Part shown: positions 49,282-60,026 of the stretch, in pieces | Layout of the letters: each line of letters starts with the position of its first letter | Numbering within the stretch: position 1 is the first letter of the stretch | DNA from: Acidobacteriota bacterium | GTDB taxonomy: Bacteria; Acidobacteriota; Blastocatellia; RBC074 | Direction: 5' to 3' | Assembly (NCBI GenBank): GCA_016710075.1 | Contig: JADJLO010000007.1 | Location: 1-64,000, forward strand | DNA: 64,000 nt | Translations under genes and position numbers: made by a program | The notes under the pieces: generated by a model | What the model was told of the DNA's origin: nothing | Databases searched by the model: none | The model's input: only the letters and a program-made list of their open reading frames with translations

Positions 49282-52200
49282 ATGAACCCGCGTATAACTC
49301 GTATTGCCGGCTGCCTGATTGGCGCATTTCTTTTTCTGATTCCTGGTTTCACGCAAACGAGGAATGCCACGCCGTCAGTTCCAAAAGAAAATTATTCAGC
49401 CATGCGCTGGCGGATGATCGGCCCGCATCGCGGAGGCCGCGTGCTGGGCGTGAGTGGTGTGCGCGGCGAACCCAATACATTCTATTTCGGATCGGTAGGG
49501 GGTGGTGTATGGAAGACAACGGATGCGGGTCACACATGGAATCCGATCTTCGATGAGGCGCCGGTCGCTTCGATCGGAGACCTTGCAGTCGCGCCGTCAG
49601 ATCCGAACGTCATTTATGTCGGCACCGGTGAAGCCGATATGCGTTCGGATATCACATTCGGCAACGGGATTTACAAATCGACCGATGCGGGAAAGACGTG
49701 GGCTCATCTGGGACTTGAAGACACGCGGCAGATTGGCCGAGTCATCATCGATCCGCGCGATCCGAACATCGTGCTGGTCGCGGCGCTTGGCCACGGTTTC
49801 GGGCCGAATCCCGAGCGCGGAGTCTATCGCACATCCGATGGAGGACGGACTTGGAAGAAAGTTCTCTACAAAGACGAAAACACAGGCGCCATCGATCTTG
49901 GCTTTGATCCGGACGATTCACAAACCGTCTATGCGACTTTGTGGAATACGAGGCGCGTGGCCTGGAGCCAGTATGCGCCGAACGATGGCCCCGGCGGCGG
50001 GTTGTACAAATCACGAGATGGCGGGCTGACCTGGAAGCAGCTTCAGGGTAACGGCTTACCGGATGGCATCTGGGGACGATCAGGAGTTGCCGTTGGTGCT
50101 GGAACCAGGGGGCAGCGCGTATACACTTTGATCGATGCCGGCAGTCCCGGACTCTATCGTTCCGACGATGGTGGAGAGACCTGGAAGCTGACAAACACCG
50201 ATCCGCGCATTCGCAGCCGCGCGTGGTATTTCAGCGGCATCACGGTGGATCCGAAGAATCCGGATGTCATCTACTCCTCGAACGTCTCGCTCTATCGTTC
50301 TTCGGACGGAGGGCGCAATTTCAAGACCATCCGCGGAGCGCCGGGCGGCGATGATTACCACACCCTCTGGATCGACCCTGAAGAACCGCGCCGTATGATT
50401 TCAGGCGGCGATCAGGGAGCCATCGTTACCCTCAACGGAGGCCGGACCTGGAGCACGTGGTTCAATCAACCGACTGCCCAGTTCTATCACGTGGCCGTGG
50501 ATAATCAGTTCCCGTATCACGTTTATGGAGCGCAGCAGGACAGTGGAACGGCGGGGGTCCGGAGCCGTAGCGATTACGGCTCGATAACCTACCGTGACTG
50601 GCAGCCGATCGGCGCAGGCGAAAGCGGTTACATTCAGCCCGACCCTGTCAATCCGGACATCGTGTACGGGGGCAGCACTGGCGGAGAGACCTTCCGCTTC
50701 AATCGCCGCACGGGGCAGGTGCAGGATGTGACGCCAACGCCGCCGTCGCCGGGCAGTGCGAAATATCGCTACCCCTGGACGACGGCGCTCACATTCGCTC
50801 CACAGGCTCCGCACGCGCTCTACCAGGGATCTCAATTTCTTTTTAAAACGATAAACGGCGGCGCGAGCTGGACGACTATCAGCCCCGATCTGACCGTTCC
50901 GAAAGGCGGCAAAGATGACGGCAAGTCGGTGATCTACACGATCGCTCACTCGCCTGTTGCAGCCGGCCAGATCTGGGTCGGCACCGATAACGGGTTGATC
51001 CAACTGACGCGCGATGACGGCAAAACATGGCAGGAAGTCACACCGCCCGGATTGCCCGAATGGAGCATGATCAGCCTCATCGACGCTTCTCCCCACGATG
51101 CCGGCACTGCCTACGCAGCCATCGATCGCCATCAGGTGGATGACGTCAAACCTTATATTTACCGCACGAGAGATTTCGGCAAAACCTGGACCAGGATCGA
51201 CAATGGGATCCCCGAACCGGCTTTTGTCCGCGCGGTGCGCGCCGATCCGGTCAAAAAGGGATTGCTCTTTGCAGGCACGGAATTTGGCGTTTACGTTTCG
51301 TTCGATGACGGCGGTCATTGGCAGTCGCTGCAGCTCAACCTGCCGGTCGTCTCCATCCGCGATCTCGTCGTCAAAGGAAAGGACCTGGTAGTTGCGACTC
51401 ACGGGCGCAGTTTCTGGATTCTCGACGACATCTCGCCGCTGCGACAGATCGACGAAGAAGTCTCGGGCTCGAATGTCCATCTTTTCAAGCCTGCGACAGC
51501 GATTCGCCTGCGAAAGAACGAGAATCGCGATACGCCGCTGCAGCCGGAGATGCCTGCTGGAACCAATCCCCCCGCCGGCGCCGTCATTTATTTCAACCTG
51601 AAATCAGAACCGCAGGGTGAGGTGACACTCGAAATCCTCGATGGTTCAGGCCGGATCGTCCGCAAGTTCTCCAGTTCCGACCAGATTCCAGAGGTGACGG
51701 ATGTCGAAGCATTCCCGACCTACTGGATCAAGCCGCCGGCGCCTCTTTCGAAGCGCGCCGGGATGAACCGTTTCGTCTGGGACCTGCGCCATGCGCCGCC
51801 CGAGGTGCGCACCGGATACGGCATGGGAGTCACGTTCGGCGAAGGGGCCCCGCCCGAACCCGAGGGCCCGATGGCGCTGCCTGGGCTTTATCAGGTCAGG
51901 CTGACCGTAGCCGGGCGCGCCTACAATGCGCCGCTCCTGCTGAAAATGGACCCGCGGGTCAGCGTCCCGGTCGCGGCGCTCAACGAACAACTCTCACTGG
52001 CGATGAAGATCAGCGACGCCCTGGCCCGCTCGCAAAACAATTTCAGGCAGATGCAGGACCTTCACAGGCAGTTATCCGAACTTCAAACAGGGCGCGGCGG
52101 AGAGGAGATCGTCCAGGCGGCAAGGGCACTCGATGAAAAGATGGGTTCGATTGGCGGCGGAGGCAGACGCCGCGGCGGCGCCGGACTGGCAGGGCTTAGT

Positions 52201-52398
52201 GCGGGACTCGCCGGACTGATGGGAATGGTCACGGCCGCCGATGCCGCTCCCACCGCCCAGATGACAAAGGCGTTCGCGGATTTCAGCGCGCAAATCGACA
52301 GGCAGATCGCTGCCTGGACCTCCGTCAGGGACGCTGACCTTGCAGCGCTCAATCAGAAACTGCAGCAGCGCCAATTGCCGGCCATAGTCATCAAATGA
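49282..52398 (+). CDS. Large secreted BNR/sortilin-like beta-propeller protein
   Basis: 1038 residues. Sec signal peptide (1-24), then one or two propellers (about 35-740) with at least ten Asp-box repeats, for example W-K-T-T-D-A-G-H-T-W, Y-K-S-T-D-A-G-K-T-W, Y-R-T-S-D-G-G-R-T-W, Y-K-S-R-D-G-G-L-T-W and Y-R-S-D-D-G-G-E-T-W. The C-terminal 300 residues start with a beta domain and end with helices and a Gly-rich stretch (G-G-G-G-R-R-R-G-G-A). This is the VPS10/sortilin-like BNR architecture often annotated as a glycosyl hydrolase in Acidobacteriota and Bacteroidota, although no catalytic residues are established. AAGGA lies 8 bases before the ATG. Confidence 0.88.
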   Translation: MNPRITRIAGCLIGAFLFLIPGFTQTRNATPSVPKENYSAMRWRMIGPHRGGRVLGVSGVRGEPNTFYFGSVGGGVWKTTDAGHTWNPIFDEAPVASIGDLAVAPSDPNVIYVGTGEADMRSDITFGNGIYKSTDAGKTWAHLGLEDTRQIGRVIIDPRDPNIVLVAALGHGFGPNPERGVYRTSDGGRTWKKVLYKDENTGAIDLGFDPDDSQTVYATLWNTRRVAWSQYAPNDGPGGGLYKSRDGGLTWKQLQGNGLPDGIWGRSGVAVGAGTRGQRVYTLIDAGSPGLYRSDDGGETWKLTNTDPRIRSRAWYFSGITVDPKNPDVIYSSNVSLYRSSDGGRNFKTIRGAPGGDDYHTLWIDPEEPRRMISGGDQGAIVTLNGGRTWSTWFNQPTAQFYHVAVDNQFPYHVYGAQQDSGTAGVRSRSDYGSITYRDWQPIGAGESGYIQPDPVNPDIVYGGSTGGETFRFNRRTGQVQDVTPTPPSPGSAKYRYPWTTALTFAPQAPHALYQGSQFLFKTINGGASWTTISPDLTVPKGGKDDGKSVIYTIAHSPVAAGQIWVGTDNGLIQLTRDDGKTWQEVTPPGLPEWSMISLIDASPHDAGTAYAAIDRHQVDDVKPYIYRTRDFGKTWTRIDNGIPEPAFVRAVRADPVKKGLLFAGTEFGVYVSFDDGGHWQSLQLNLPVVSIRDLVVKGKDLVVATHGRSFWILDDISPLRQIDEEVSGSNVHLFKPATAIRLRKNENRDTPLQPEMPAGTNPPAGAVIYFNLKSEPQGEVTLEILDGSGRIVRKFSSSDQIPEVTDVEAFPTYWIKPPAPLSKRAGMNRFVWDLRHAPPEVRTGYGMGVTFGEGAPPEPEGPMALPGLYQVRLTVAGRAYNAPLLLKMDPRVSVPVAALNEQLSLAMKISDALARSQNNFRQMQDLHRQLSELQTGRGGEEIVQAARALDEKMGSIGGGGRRRGGAGLAGLSAGLAGLMGMVTAADAAPTAQMTKAFADFSAQIDRQIAAWTSVRDADLAALNQKLQQRQLPAIVIK

Positions 52399-52441
52399 AA
52401 GTTGATGGAGTGCCTGGCAATCAATGGGAATTAATACCAGA

Positions 52442-52473
52442 CGATACTGTTGGCGAATTCGCCAACAGTATCG
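52442..52473. repeat. EcoRI-centred 32-bp perfect palindrome (copy 2)
   Basis: Perfect dyad symmetry around GAATTC over 32 bases, with the same 20-base core as at 26571 (TGTTGGCGAATTCGCCAACA). It lies between two convergent reading frames and could form a strong hairpin on either transcript. Confidence 0.9.
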
Positions 52474-52501
52474 GTTAATCCCGTTTCGAATGATGAAATG
52501 A

Positions 52502-53474
52502 CTACCGGCTCATCTCGATGACCATGAAAGACCCGGGCAGGGCCGCCGGCCTGGGGTTCGTCAAGGGCCATCGTTCTTGCGCCCTGCTGCGTGACGGCAT
52601 TTTCGATGACGGTATAGTTGTTGGGTGATGTTTCCTTCACCACCGTCAAGGTGCCTTCGCCGTTGGAGCTGAATGCGAGCCCTGTCCCGGGATCGAAAGC
52701 TGCTGCGTCGGTTCCTTTCCCGATGGGCACGGCAGCAATGACCTTACCGTCATCGGCATTCATGATGATCATCTTCTGGTTGCCGCAAACGCTCAAGAGC
52801 CGGTGTTTCTTGATGTCAATAGCCAGCCCGCTGGGCTCAGGGCCGGTTGCGAGAGGCCATCTTTATATCACGGCCAGCTTGTTCGAGTCGATTACCCCGA
52901 TTTCATTCTTATCATCGAGATTTACGAATATTTTCCCCTTGCCGTCGGAGACTGCGAATTCCGGTCGTCCGCCAAGGGTGATGGTTCCTGCCACTTCGCC
53001 CGTAGCCGCATCGATCACCGTTGAAGTTGCGTCGGCACGCATGCGATTAAAGGTGAAAACCCGTTTTGTCGTCTGATCGTAGAGGATCGCATCCGGGTTC
53101 CCGCCCGTTTTAGCCGAACCAATGACTTTGAGTGTTTTCAAATCGAAGATCGTCACCGTGGCATCACGGCCGTTACTGGTGAAGCCGCGACCGAGGTCAG
53201 GCGCGATCGCGATCCCGTGGACTCCATTGGTGTTGGGGATCTCGCCGACGACCTCGCCCTTGTCGACATCGATGACCACCACTTTGGTTGTGTGGGATAC
53301 ATACAGCCTGCGGGCTTCGCTGTCCATCGCAAGGTAATCCCATCCGCCTTCGCCGCCAAGGAGAATTTTTCTGGCAGGTTTATAACCTGCAGCAGGCGCC
53401 GCTGAATGAGTCAGCGACATCGGCAGAAGGAGCAACAGGCAGAAAGCGATAATCGAAATACTGATGACTTTCAT
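52502..53474 (-). pseudogene. YncE-like beta-propeller protein, broken by a stop and a 3' deletion
   Basis: The 5' part (203 residues from ATG 53474, with GGAG upstream) has a signal peptide and YVTN-type blades (K-V-V-V-I-D-V-D-K-G-E-V-V, V-T-I-F-D-L-K-T-L-K-V-I). It stops at TAA 52863-52865, but the same frame continues R-W-P-L-A-T-G-P-E-P-S-G-L-A-I-D with further blades. Near 52550 the frame shifts to N-P-R-P-A-A-L-P-G-S-F-M-V-I-E-M-S-R-stop, a normal YncE-type end. About 30-40 residues expected just before that end seem to be missing. It is the last gene of the efflux operon. In-frame stop plus internal loss make this the best candidate for a real pseudogene here. Confidence 0.75.
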
Positions 53475-53506
53475 TTTTTTCTCCGGGGAAATTGGTTTCC
53501 TTAAAA

Positions 53507-56500
53507 TCAGATCTTTTGGTTTGTTACTTCTTTTTCGTGTGAAACGTAGCCTTCGTCGAGGCGATGAAATATGGCGAAGACCGTTGGAGTCACGATGAGC
53601 GAGAGCAGCAGGGCCACCATCAGACCGCCGATCACAGCAATAGCCAGCGGCTGAAGCAGTTCGGCGCCCGATCCTATTGCGAGGGCAAGCGGCAGCATTC
53701 CCAGTATCGCCGCCAGCGTGGTCATCAGGACGGGGCGGAAACGCCTGCGGCCCGAACGCATCAAGGCCTGATGCAGATCCTCGCCGGCCGCAAGATGCTC
53801 GCTTACTGCATCCAGCATGAGGAATGCCGTTCTTTGCGACGAGCCCGACTATCATGATCATACCCATTAATGAGACAACGTTGAGCGTGGTGCGAGTTAA
53901 GAGCAGGCCCAGCAGCACGCCTCCGAGCGCAAGCACTGCGCCTGTGACAATCGCGATCGGATGAGCGAACGAGCGAAACTCTATGAGCAGGACTAAAAAC
54001 ACCAGCGCCACGGCCAGAGCCAGCGCAAGGACCAGTTCTCTAAAACTCTCCTGCTGCTCCCTGTAAAGACCGCCGTATTCGACGGTCACACCCGGCGGCA
54101 CATTCATTTCCTTGTTGAGTTTGTCCTTGATTGTATTGATGGCCGTTCCAAGATCCAGATTGTTGAGGCGGGCGGTCACAGCCACAGTCTGACGCAGGCC
54201 GTCGCGTGCGATCTCGACCTGGCCTTTATCGTAAAAAATATATCCGCCACCTGATCCAATCGGAAGAGTGCGTTGGTGATTGACGAACGGACGAGCAGTC
54301 CACTCAGAGTTTCGAGAGAAGCTTTTGCCTCTTTCGGCAAAACCACGCGGACGGTAATCAGTCTGCCCTGCTGCAGGATCGTCGACGCCGGGTCGCCGGT
54401 CATCGCCGTTGTTACCGTGTTTGCAATGTCGTTTGCAGTCACGCCAAATCTGGAGGCGCGCTGTTGATCGATTTTGAAGGTGACCGCCGGGCCGCTGACC
54501 ACGATTCCATTGAATACATCGACTACTCCGTCGATCTTTTTGATCTTTTCGGCAATTTCATTGGCCGTGCGATGCAGCACATTTGTGTCCTCGCTGAAAA
54601 GCTTGATCTCGACCGGAGCGGGCGAACTGGTGAGATCGCCGATGAGGTCGCTTAAAATCCCGACAAATTCGACCCGCAGAGAAGGCTCGGATGATACTAT
54701 CTCTTTTCGCAAGTCATCCGTCACTTCCTCAGTCTTGCGCTTGCGATTCGGCTTGAGCTTGACCAGAAAGTCGCCGGTATTCGGTTCGGTGATTGCCAGT
54801 CCAAGCTGCAGCCCGGTTCGACGGGAATAGCTTTCGACTTCATCCGCATCTTTGAGCATCTGCTCCACGTGCCTGAGCATCCGGTCTGTTTCGGCCAGAG
54901 ATGTGCCGGGGGGCGCCACATAATCAAGAACAAAAGCCCCCTCATCGAATGCCGGCAGGAATTCGGAACCAAGACTGCGGTAAATCAGATACGAACCCGC
55001 CAGAACCGCGATCGAAATGACGACGATCGATGCGCGATTGTTGAGTGCGAACCCGAGCACACGGCTGTACCGATCGACAATCGCCTGCAGCAGACGGCCG
55101 TGTTCAGCCAACTCCTCGCCTTCATCGGCGAGCAGATCTTCTTCGCTTGTTTGGACCCGCGTCCGCTTGTGCCTGTCTACCTTGACCTTGACGAAGCGTC
55201 GGGCAAGCACGGGAGTAAACGAGAGCGCCAGGACGAGTGATGTCAGCAGAGCGACAGCCATTGTCAGAGCCAGGGAGCGAAAAATACTCCAGTCACGCCG
55301 GTCAGCAGGGTGAGCGGCAGAAATACCACTACAGGAGTGATCGTCGAACCAATAATCGGGGTCGTAATTTCAGCTATCGCGGTCTCAACCGCCAGTCGCC
55401 TCGGGATTCCACGAGCCAGATGCGTGTAGATACTTTCGACGACGACAATCGCATCGTCGATCACCAGCCCGATTGCCGCGGCGACGCCTCCCAGTGTCAT
55501 CAGATCGAATGAGAGACCGACAATCCACATCACCAGAAAAGTGGCCAGTACCGTTACCGGGATGACTACAATCGCAACCGAAGTCGTGCCCCAGTTGCGC
55601 AGAAATCCGAAGAGGATGGCGACAGACAGGATCAATCCGATCAGAATGGCATCGCGAACGGATCGCAATGCGGCGCGGACCAGAAGCGATTGGTCATAAA
55701 ATGGCGCCACCTTGACATCCCTTGGCAATAGCGGCGCGATCTCGCTGAGCTCTTTTTTGACATCGTCTTCAACCGTTACCGTATTGGCGTCAGGCTGGCG
55801 CGTGATGTTGAGCAAAACGGCAGGATGACCGTCGGCAGTCACGATGGTGTAATTTGGCTCAGTACCCGAACCGACAGTCGCGATACTTGAAAGAGTCACC
55901 GGCGCGCCATTGACGACCCCGACGACGATTGAGTTCAGATCTTCCGGAGTCAGCGCCTGGCCGCTGACTAACGCCAGTTCAAGCTGATGATTTTCTTCAA
56001 TCAAACCGGGCGAAGCGAGAATGTTTGAGTTGTGAACGGCTTCGACAACCTGCTGTATCGAGACGCCGCGCGTTGCAAGACGCTCGGGATCCAGTCGGAC
56101 ATGATATTCGCGGACTTCGCCGCCGGCTACGGCCACGCCTGCAACTCCGGGCAAACGCGCAAGGCGAGGCTTGATCGTATAGGCTGCCAGATCACGCAGA
56201 GTTGTCGGATCGCGTGTCTCTGAAGTCAGGCTGTAACCCGAAATCGGGAAGACCGCAAATGTCAGCCGGTCGACGCGACGGATCGAAGCTGTCGGCGGCA
56301 GGCTTGCCGTGAGTTGTGAGAGCCGAGCCTGCACTAGCTGGAGCGATTGCAGGACATCGACTTTCCAGTTGAAGAAAAGATTGATTTCGCTCCCGCCACG
56401 GGCGGTCGTCGAGCGGATATGCACAATTCCGGGCATCCCGCTCATGGCTTCTTCAATAGGGCGCGTCACGGAGACGAGCATCTGAGGAGCAGGGACCACA

Positions 56501-56655
56501 CCGTTATCTACAATGATCACGATCCGAGGGAAATCCGTTTGAGGGAAAATCGCTGTCGGCAACTGCCACGCGGCATAGAGCCCGGCGGCGCATAGAAGCA
56601 CGACCAGAACGATGACTGCGCGGGCATGATGCGAGACGAAGCGTGCGAGATTCAC
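53507..56655 (-). CDS. RND family efflux permease (three frame breaks)
   Basis: 1049 residues after correcting three one-base errors: missing base near 55280 (T-run), missing base near 54235 (T-run), extra base near 53821. Corrected joins read G-V-F-F-R-S-L-A-L-T-M-A-V-A and V-A-K-N-G-I-L-M-L-D-A-V, both normal for the family. It has twelve membrane helices in two halves, the first periplasmic loop after helix 1 (P-T-A-I-F-P-Q-T-D-F-P), and the proton-relay region G-L-V-I-D-D-A-I-V-V-V-E in helix 4. It resembles HAE1-type multidrug pumps; no metal-site Met cluster was noticed. Its ATG overlaps the adaptor stop by 4 bp. The substrate is unknown. Confidence 0.87.
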
Positions 56656-58016
56656 TCTTTCTCTCCCTTCTTCCCGTCCTTCTCCTTCTGGTCTTCTTTT
56701 CCTGCCTTGCCTTCCTCTGCAGATTGCACCTTTGCCCCATCGGGCAATGCATAGTTCCCCTCGATCACCACTGATTCCCCGCCATTCAAGCCCTCAGTGA
56801 TCTGAATCAGGCTGCCAGCGCGAATGCCTGTCCTTACCTTTTTCTCATGCGCCACTGATTTGTCATCGACTACCATGACCACGCCCTCGGCTGAATTGGC
56901 GGCATCGAGGGTGACCGCGGCAGCCGGAACAACCACGGCGTCTGCTGCAACTTTGGTCGTAACCACAACCTCAGCGGCGCTGTTCGCCCGAAGACGGCCG
57001 CCTGTATTCTTCAGATTCACCCAGACCTCGACCGTCCGGTTTTGCGGGTCGCTCGCCCTGCTGATCAGGGAGACTTGACCGATAATGGATTCGCCGGGCA
57101 GGTCCGCCGGCTTGATCGTCGCTTCATTACCCACTTTCAACTGGGCGGCTACGGTATCCGCAAATGAAGCTTTGACAACCATCTCGCTCAGATTGGCGAT
57201 AGTGAACAATTTGGCGCCGGCGGTGGCAAATTCTCCTTTGAACTGAAACTGATCAGTTATCACTCCGTCAAACGGCGCGCGAATGGTGGCGTAGCTCAGT
57301 TGAGTGTCGAGAGTGGCGATTCGTTCATCTGCTTCCTTGACGCGAGCCGCGGCGAGAGCCCTATCATTAGGACTGAGAGTAGCAGCTCGAAGCTTCGTTG
57401 TGCTTTCGGCCAGTCGAAGGTCGTTTTCAGCCGTTGTCAGTGTGAGCTGCGCCGCTTCCAGATCCTTCTGAGAGATTCCGCCCTGTTCGGCGAGTACCCG
57501 TCGCCTTTCAAGTATCGCCCGGGCATTGAGGACATTAGCCCTCGCGTCACGCAGGGCTTTATCGTCCTGCGCGGCGGTTTGAGGAATCGTTCCGCTAGTC
57601 ACATTTTGTTCAGTGATTCGAGCCTCGTTCAAGGCTGCTTGTGCCTCGGCGCGCTGTGCCTGGATATCTCGCGATTCGAGGACTGCGATCACTTCGCCTT
57701 CATGCACCATCTTGTTTTTAAGTAAAGCCATCTGCCTGATTGGCGCCGAGACCTTCGCGCTGACCGTCGCCTGCTGGAGCGGCCAGATTGTTCCCAAAGC
57801 AGAGGACTGCGCGGCGATTGACTGCCGCTCGGCTTTGGCCACTCGAACGCTGACGACGACGTTCTGCTCAGCTTCGTCCTCCAATGTGGTCTTCGGTTTG
57901 GCCAGCCACCAGGCTGCTGCAATAATTGCAAGGCAGACCGCTGATACCATTATCAACAGGCCGTACCGCTGTCGTCTGCCCCCCTGGTTGAATTGATAAT
58001 TCTCTGTTTCTTTCAT
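56652..58016 (-). CDS. RND efflux periplasmic adaptor (membrane fusion protein)
   Basis: 454 residues. One N-terminal membrane helix (20-40), a lipoyl-like half-motif A-P-I-R-Q-M-A-L-L-K-N-K-M-V-H-E-G-E-V-I-A-V-L-E, a long coiled-coil hairpin (about 110-210), then the second lipoyl half (A-T-I-R-A-P-F-D-G-V-I-T) and beta-barrel domains. The C-terminus is a Lys/Glu/Gly-rich charged tail. It links the inner-membrane permease to the TolC-like channel. It starts 5 bases after the stop of the channel gene and overlaps the permease by 4 bases, so the three are one operon. Confidence 0.93.
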   Translation of the reverse strand: MKETENYQFNQGGRRQRYGLLIMVSAVCLAIIAAAWWLAKPKTTLEDEAEQNVVVSVRVAKAERQSIAAQSSALGTIWPLQQATVSAKVSAPIRQMALLKNKMVHEGEVIAVLESRDIQAQRAEAQAALNEARITEQNVTSGTIPQTAAQDDKALRDARANVLNARAILERRRVLAEQGGISQKDLEAAQLTLTTAENDLRLAESTTKLRAATLSPNDRALAAARVKEADERIATLDTQLSYATIRAPFDGVITDQFQFKGEFATAGAKLFTIANLSEMVVKASFADTVAAQLKVGNEATIKPADLPGESIIGQVSLISRASDPQNRTVEVWVNLKNTGGRLRANSAAEVVVTTKVAADAVVVPAAAVTLDAANSAEGVVMVVDDKSVAHEKKVRTGIRAGSLIQITEGLNGGESVVIEGNYALPDGAKVQSAEEGKAGKEDQKEKDGKKGEKE

Positions 58017-58021
58017 ATTGA

Positions 58022-59404
58022 TTATTGTCCCGCCGCTTGTCTGAGTCGCGCGCTCGACACCTGATAATCGAATAAGGCCTGAGCCAGTGCGGTTCGCTGC
58101 GATGCCAGAGTGCTTTGAGCGTCAGTCACTTCGATGATCGATGCCTCGCCTGCACGGTAACGGGCAATTGAGGTGGCGACGTTTCGTTCGGCATCGGTGA
58201 TCGAAGTACTGACAATCCTGAAGCGGGTTATCGCCGACATTGCCTGTGAGCGTGCCGTGTTGAACTGCTGTGTGAAGTTGCGTTTTGAGAGAGAGCGATC
58301 CGTCTCGACAGACTGGATGCGAAATCGAGCCTGTCGCTCGCGGCTCTTGCTGATCCCCCAGTCGAAAATCGGAATCGTCACACCTATCGACAGGACTCCA
58401 CCAAGGTGCTGGCGGATCATAGTTGATTTGATCGTGTCTGAATCGAAGCCTCCATTTACGGAGTAAACCAGTTGCGGGCGACGATCGGCCCGCGCCAGGC
58501 TGATCTCCTGCTCGGCCGCCCTACGGAGGGAATCGAATTGCACGAATTCCGGACGTGTAGTGATCGTTGCCGCCGCATACCGATCAATGTCTTTCGGCTC
58601 GGGAATAGTCGTCATTAAATCGATCACGGCTATTGGTGCGTTAATGTCATAGCCAATGATAAAGCGAAGAATATCCGTCGCTGCTGCTTCGTTCGTTCGT
58701 GCCTGCTCCATCTCGTCGCGCCTTGTTGCCGTTTGCAGCCGAGCGCGCAAGAGATCAACCTGTGCAACCTCTCCGCCATTAACCAGCAAATCTGTGATTC
58801 GTTCAAACTCTTCAGCAGCGGCAAGAGTCAGCTCAACGGAACGACGGCGGGCTGCAGCCAGCGCTAGGCCGTAATAATTCTCCGTCACAGCCTGCACAAG
58901 GTCTCTTCTCGCCACCTCCGATCCAGCGTGAGCCGCTGCAAGCGCCGCACGGCTGCGTCTCAAACCTGCCCGCAGGCGCCCGGCTACATCCAGTTCACCG
59001 GCAACACCGGCCAAAGCTTGATACTCTGCCACCGCATTCGCCGCGATAAAACTGGGATCCCTCGCAGACCCGGGCAATGGAGTTGCCGAAGATGGCGTCG
59101 TGTACACGACCGACAGCGGGCTGATCACCCGCGGCAGGAATGCAGATTGCGCCTGCTTCACATCCTCCGCCGCGATGCGCTCGTTCAAGCGCGCCTGCTC
59201 GTAAACGGATGCCTGCCCCAGCGCCAGCCTGACAGCCTCATCCAGAGTCAGGATCGTGCCGCCAGGTTGAGGCGCTGAAGCCGTCTCCGTTGCGCTCTGA
59301 CCATAAGATGAGATTGTCAGTGCAACTGAAATTACAAGCGCTGAAACCAGCCTGACAACCACTCCTGTTTGCTTAAGGTGATAAAGGACCTTTGATGAAT
59401 TCAT
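58022..59404 (-). CDS. TolC family outer membrane efflux protein
   Basis: 460 residues: signal peptide (about 1-36), then two repeats of the helical outer-membrane-factor fold, with V-R-L-A-L-G-Q-A-S-V at the start of the first and long Ala/Arg/Glu-rich helices. The second repeat ends S-I-I-E-V-T-D-A-Q-S-T-L-A-S-Q-R-T, the typical conserved C-terminal stretch. It forms the exit duct of the tripartite pump. AGAAG lies close before the ATG. First gene of the pump operon; a nonamer repeat pair lies directly upstream. Confidence 0.93.
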   Translation of the reverse strand: MNSSKVLYHLKQTGVVVRLVSALVISVALTISSYGQSATETASAPQPGGTILTLDEAVRLALGQASVYEQARLNERIAAEDVKQAQSAFLPRVISPLSVVYTTPSSATPLPGSARDPSFIAANAVAEYQALAGVAGELDVAGRLRAGLRRSRAALAAAHAGSEVARRDLVQAVTENYYGLALAAARRRSVELTLAAAEEFERITDLLVNGGEVAQVDLLRARLQTATRRDEMEQARTNEAAATDILRFIIGYDINAPIAVIDLMTTIPEPKDIDRYAAATITTRPEFVQFDSLRRAAEQEISLARADRRPQLVYSVNGGFDSDTIKSTMIRQHLGGVLSIGVTIPIFDWGISKSRERQARFRIQSVETDRSLSKRNFTQQFNTARSQAMSAITRFRIVSTSITDAERNVATSIARYRAGEASIIEVTDAQSTLASQRTALAQALFDYQVSSARLRQAAGQ

Positions 59405-59413
59405 TCTTCTCAG

Positions 59414-59548
59414 AAAAGAGGATTACGAGAACAGACGGAAAACAAAAAAAGGATGTTTAGTATGTTCTAAATACTATCTCAGTCACGGGGCATGGATGAT
59501 CAGTCGCAATGATCGCCAGAAAATTTTCGTCTGATTTCGTAATCTTTC
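59414..59548. repeat. GAAACAAAC-type nonamer inverted repeat (copy 5)
   Basis: Left arm about 59414-59450 (GATTACGAGAACAGACGGAA onwards) and right arm about 59521-59548 (TTTTCGTCTGATTTCGTAATC) flank 75 bp between the PepSY-like gene and the efflux operon. Confidence 0.7.
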
Positions 59549-59555
59549 TTCAACC

Positions 59556-60026
59556 TTATTTGCCGGGGATCAATTTGCCCCCGGTATCGACTTTGACTTC
59601 CCTTGATTTAGCCCCGGTTTTGATGACGGCTTCATACGCTACGACCGAGCCGCCCTTGCTCAGGGACTCGAGTTTTGTAATCTTCCCCTTGCCGGCCTGC
59701 TTCTCGATCTCCGTTCTGACCGGCGCCGGAAGCTGGTTGATTGCCATCTGTTCTTCAACCTCTATCACATTGCCTGCCGTATCGATAAGCATATCCTTGC
59801 TGTGACCGTTGACCATCAGCTCCAGCTCATAAACCGTCTTTCCTTTTTCCATCTCTTTAGATATTCCGCGGATTGTTGCGCCCTTGCTCTGTTCCTGCAT
59901 GGTCTTTTGCACCGCCGGCGGACAGTCTTTCATCTTGACGGACTTTTCCTGCGCTGGCGCTGTAGCGCATAACATGACTGACAGTGCCATTATGCACGCG
60001 ATTCTATCATTGAATTTATTGATCAT
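59556..60026 (-). CDS. Secreted PepSY-like domain protein
   Basis: 156 residues: signal peptide (about 1-25) and two similar alpha/beta units, each with a P-P/A-x-V-x-x-x-x-x-x-Q helix followed by a Y-E-x-x-I/V strand (Q-E-Q-S-K-G-A-T-I-R-G-I-S ... Y-E-L-E-L-M-V, then E-K-Q-A-G-K-G-K-I-T-K-L-E-S ... Y-E-A-V-I-K-T). This is the pattern of the PepSY-like (DUF2874) family, thought to bind or inhibit peptidases or act in the envelope. A single Cys follows the mature start. GGAGG lies 5 bases before the ATG. Confidence 0.75.
   Translation of the reverse strand: MINKFNDRIACIMALSVMLCATAPAQEKSVKMKDCPPAVQKTMQEQSKGATIRGISKEMEKGKTVYELELMVNGHSKDMLIDTAGNVIEVEEQMAINQLPAPVRTEIEKQAGKGKITKLESLSKGGSVVAYEAVIKTGAKSREVKVDTGGKLIPGK

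Noticed and set aside
50401..51480. Long minus-strand open frame (about 359 codons)
   Set aside because: Antisense to the BNR propeller gene, whose frame has clear Asp-box repeats; the antisense product has no recognisable pattern.
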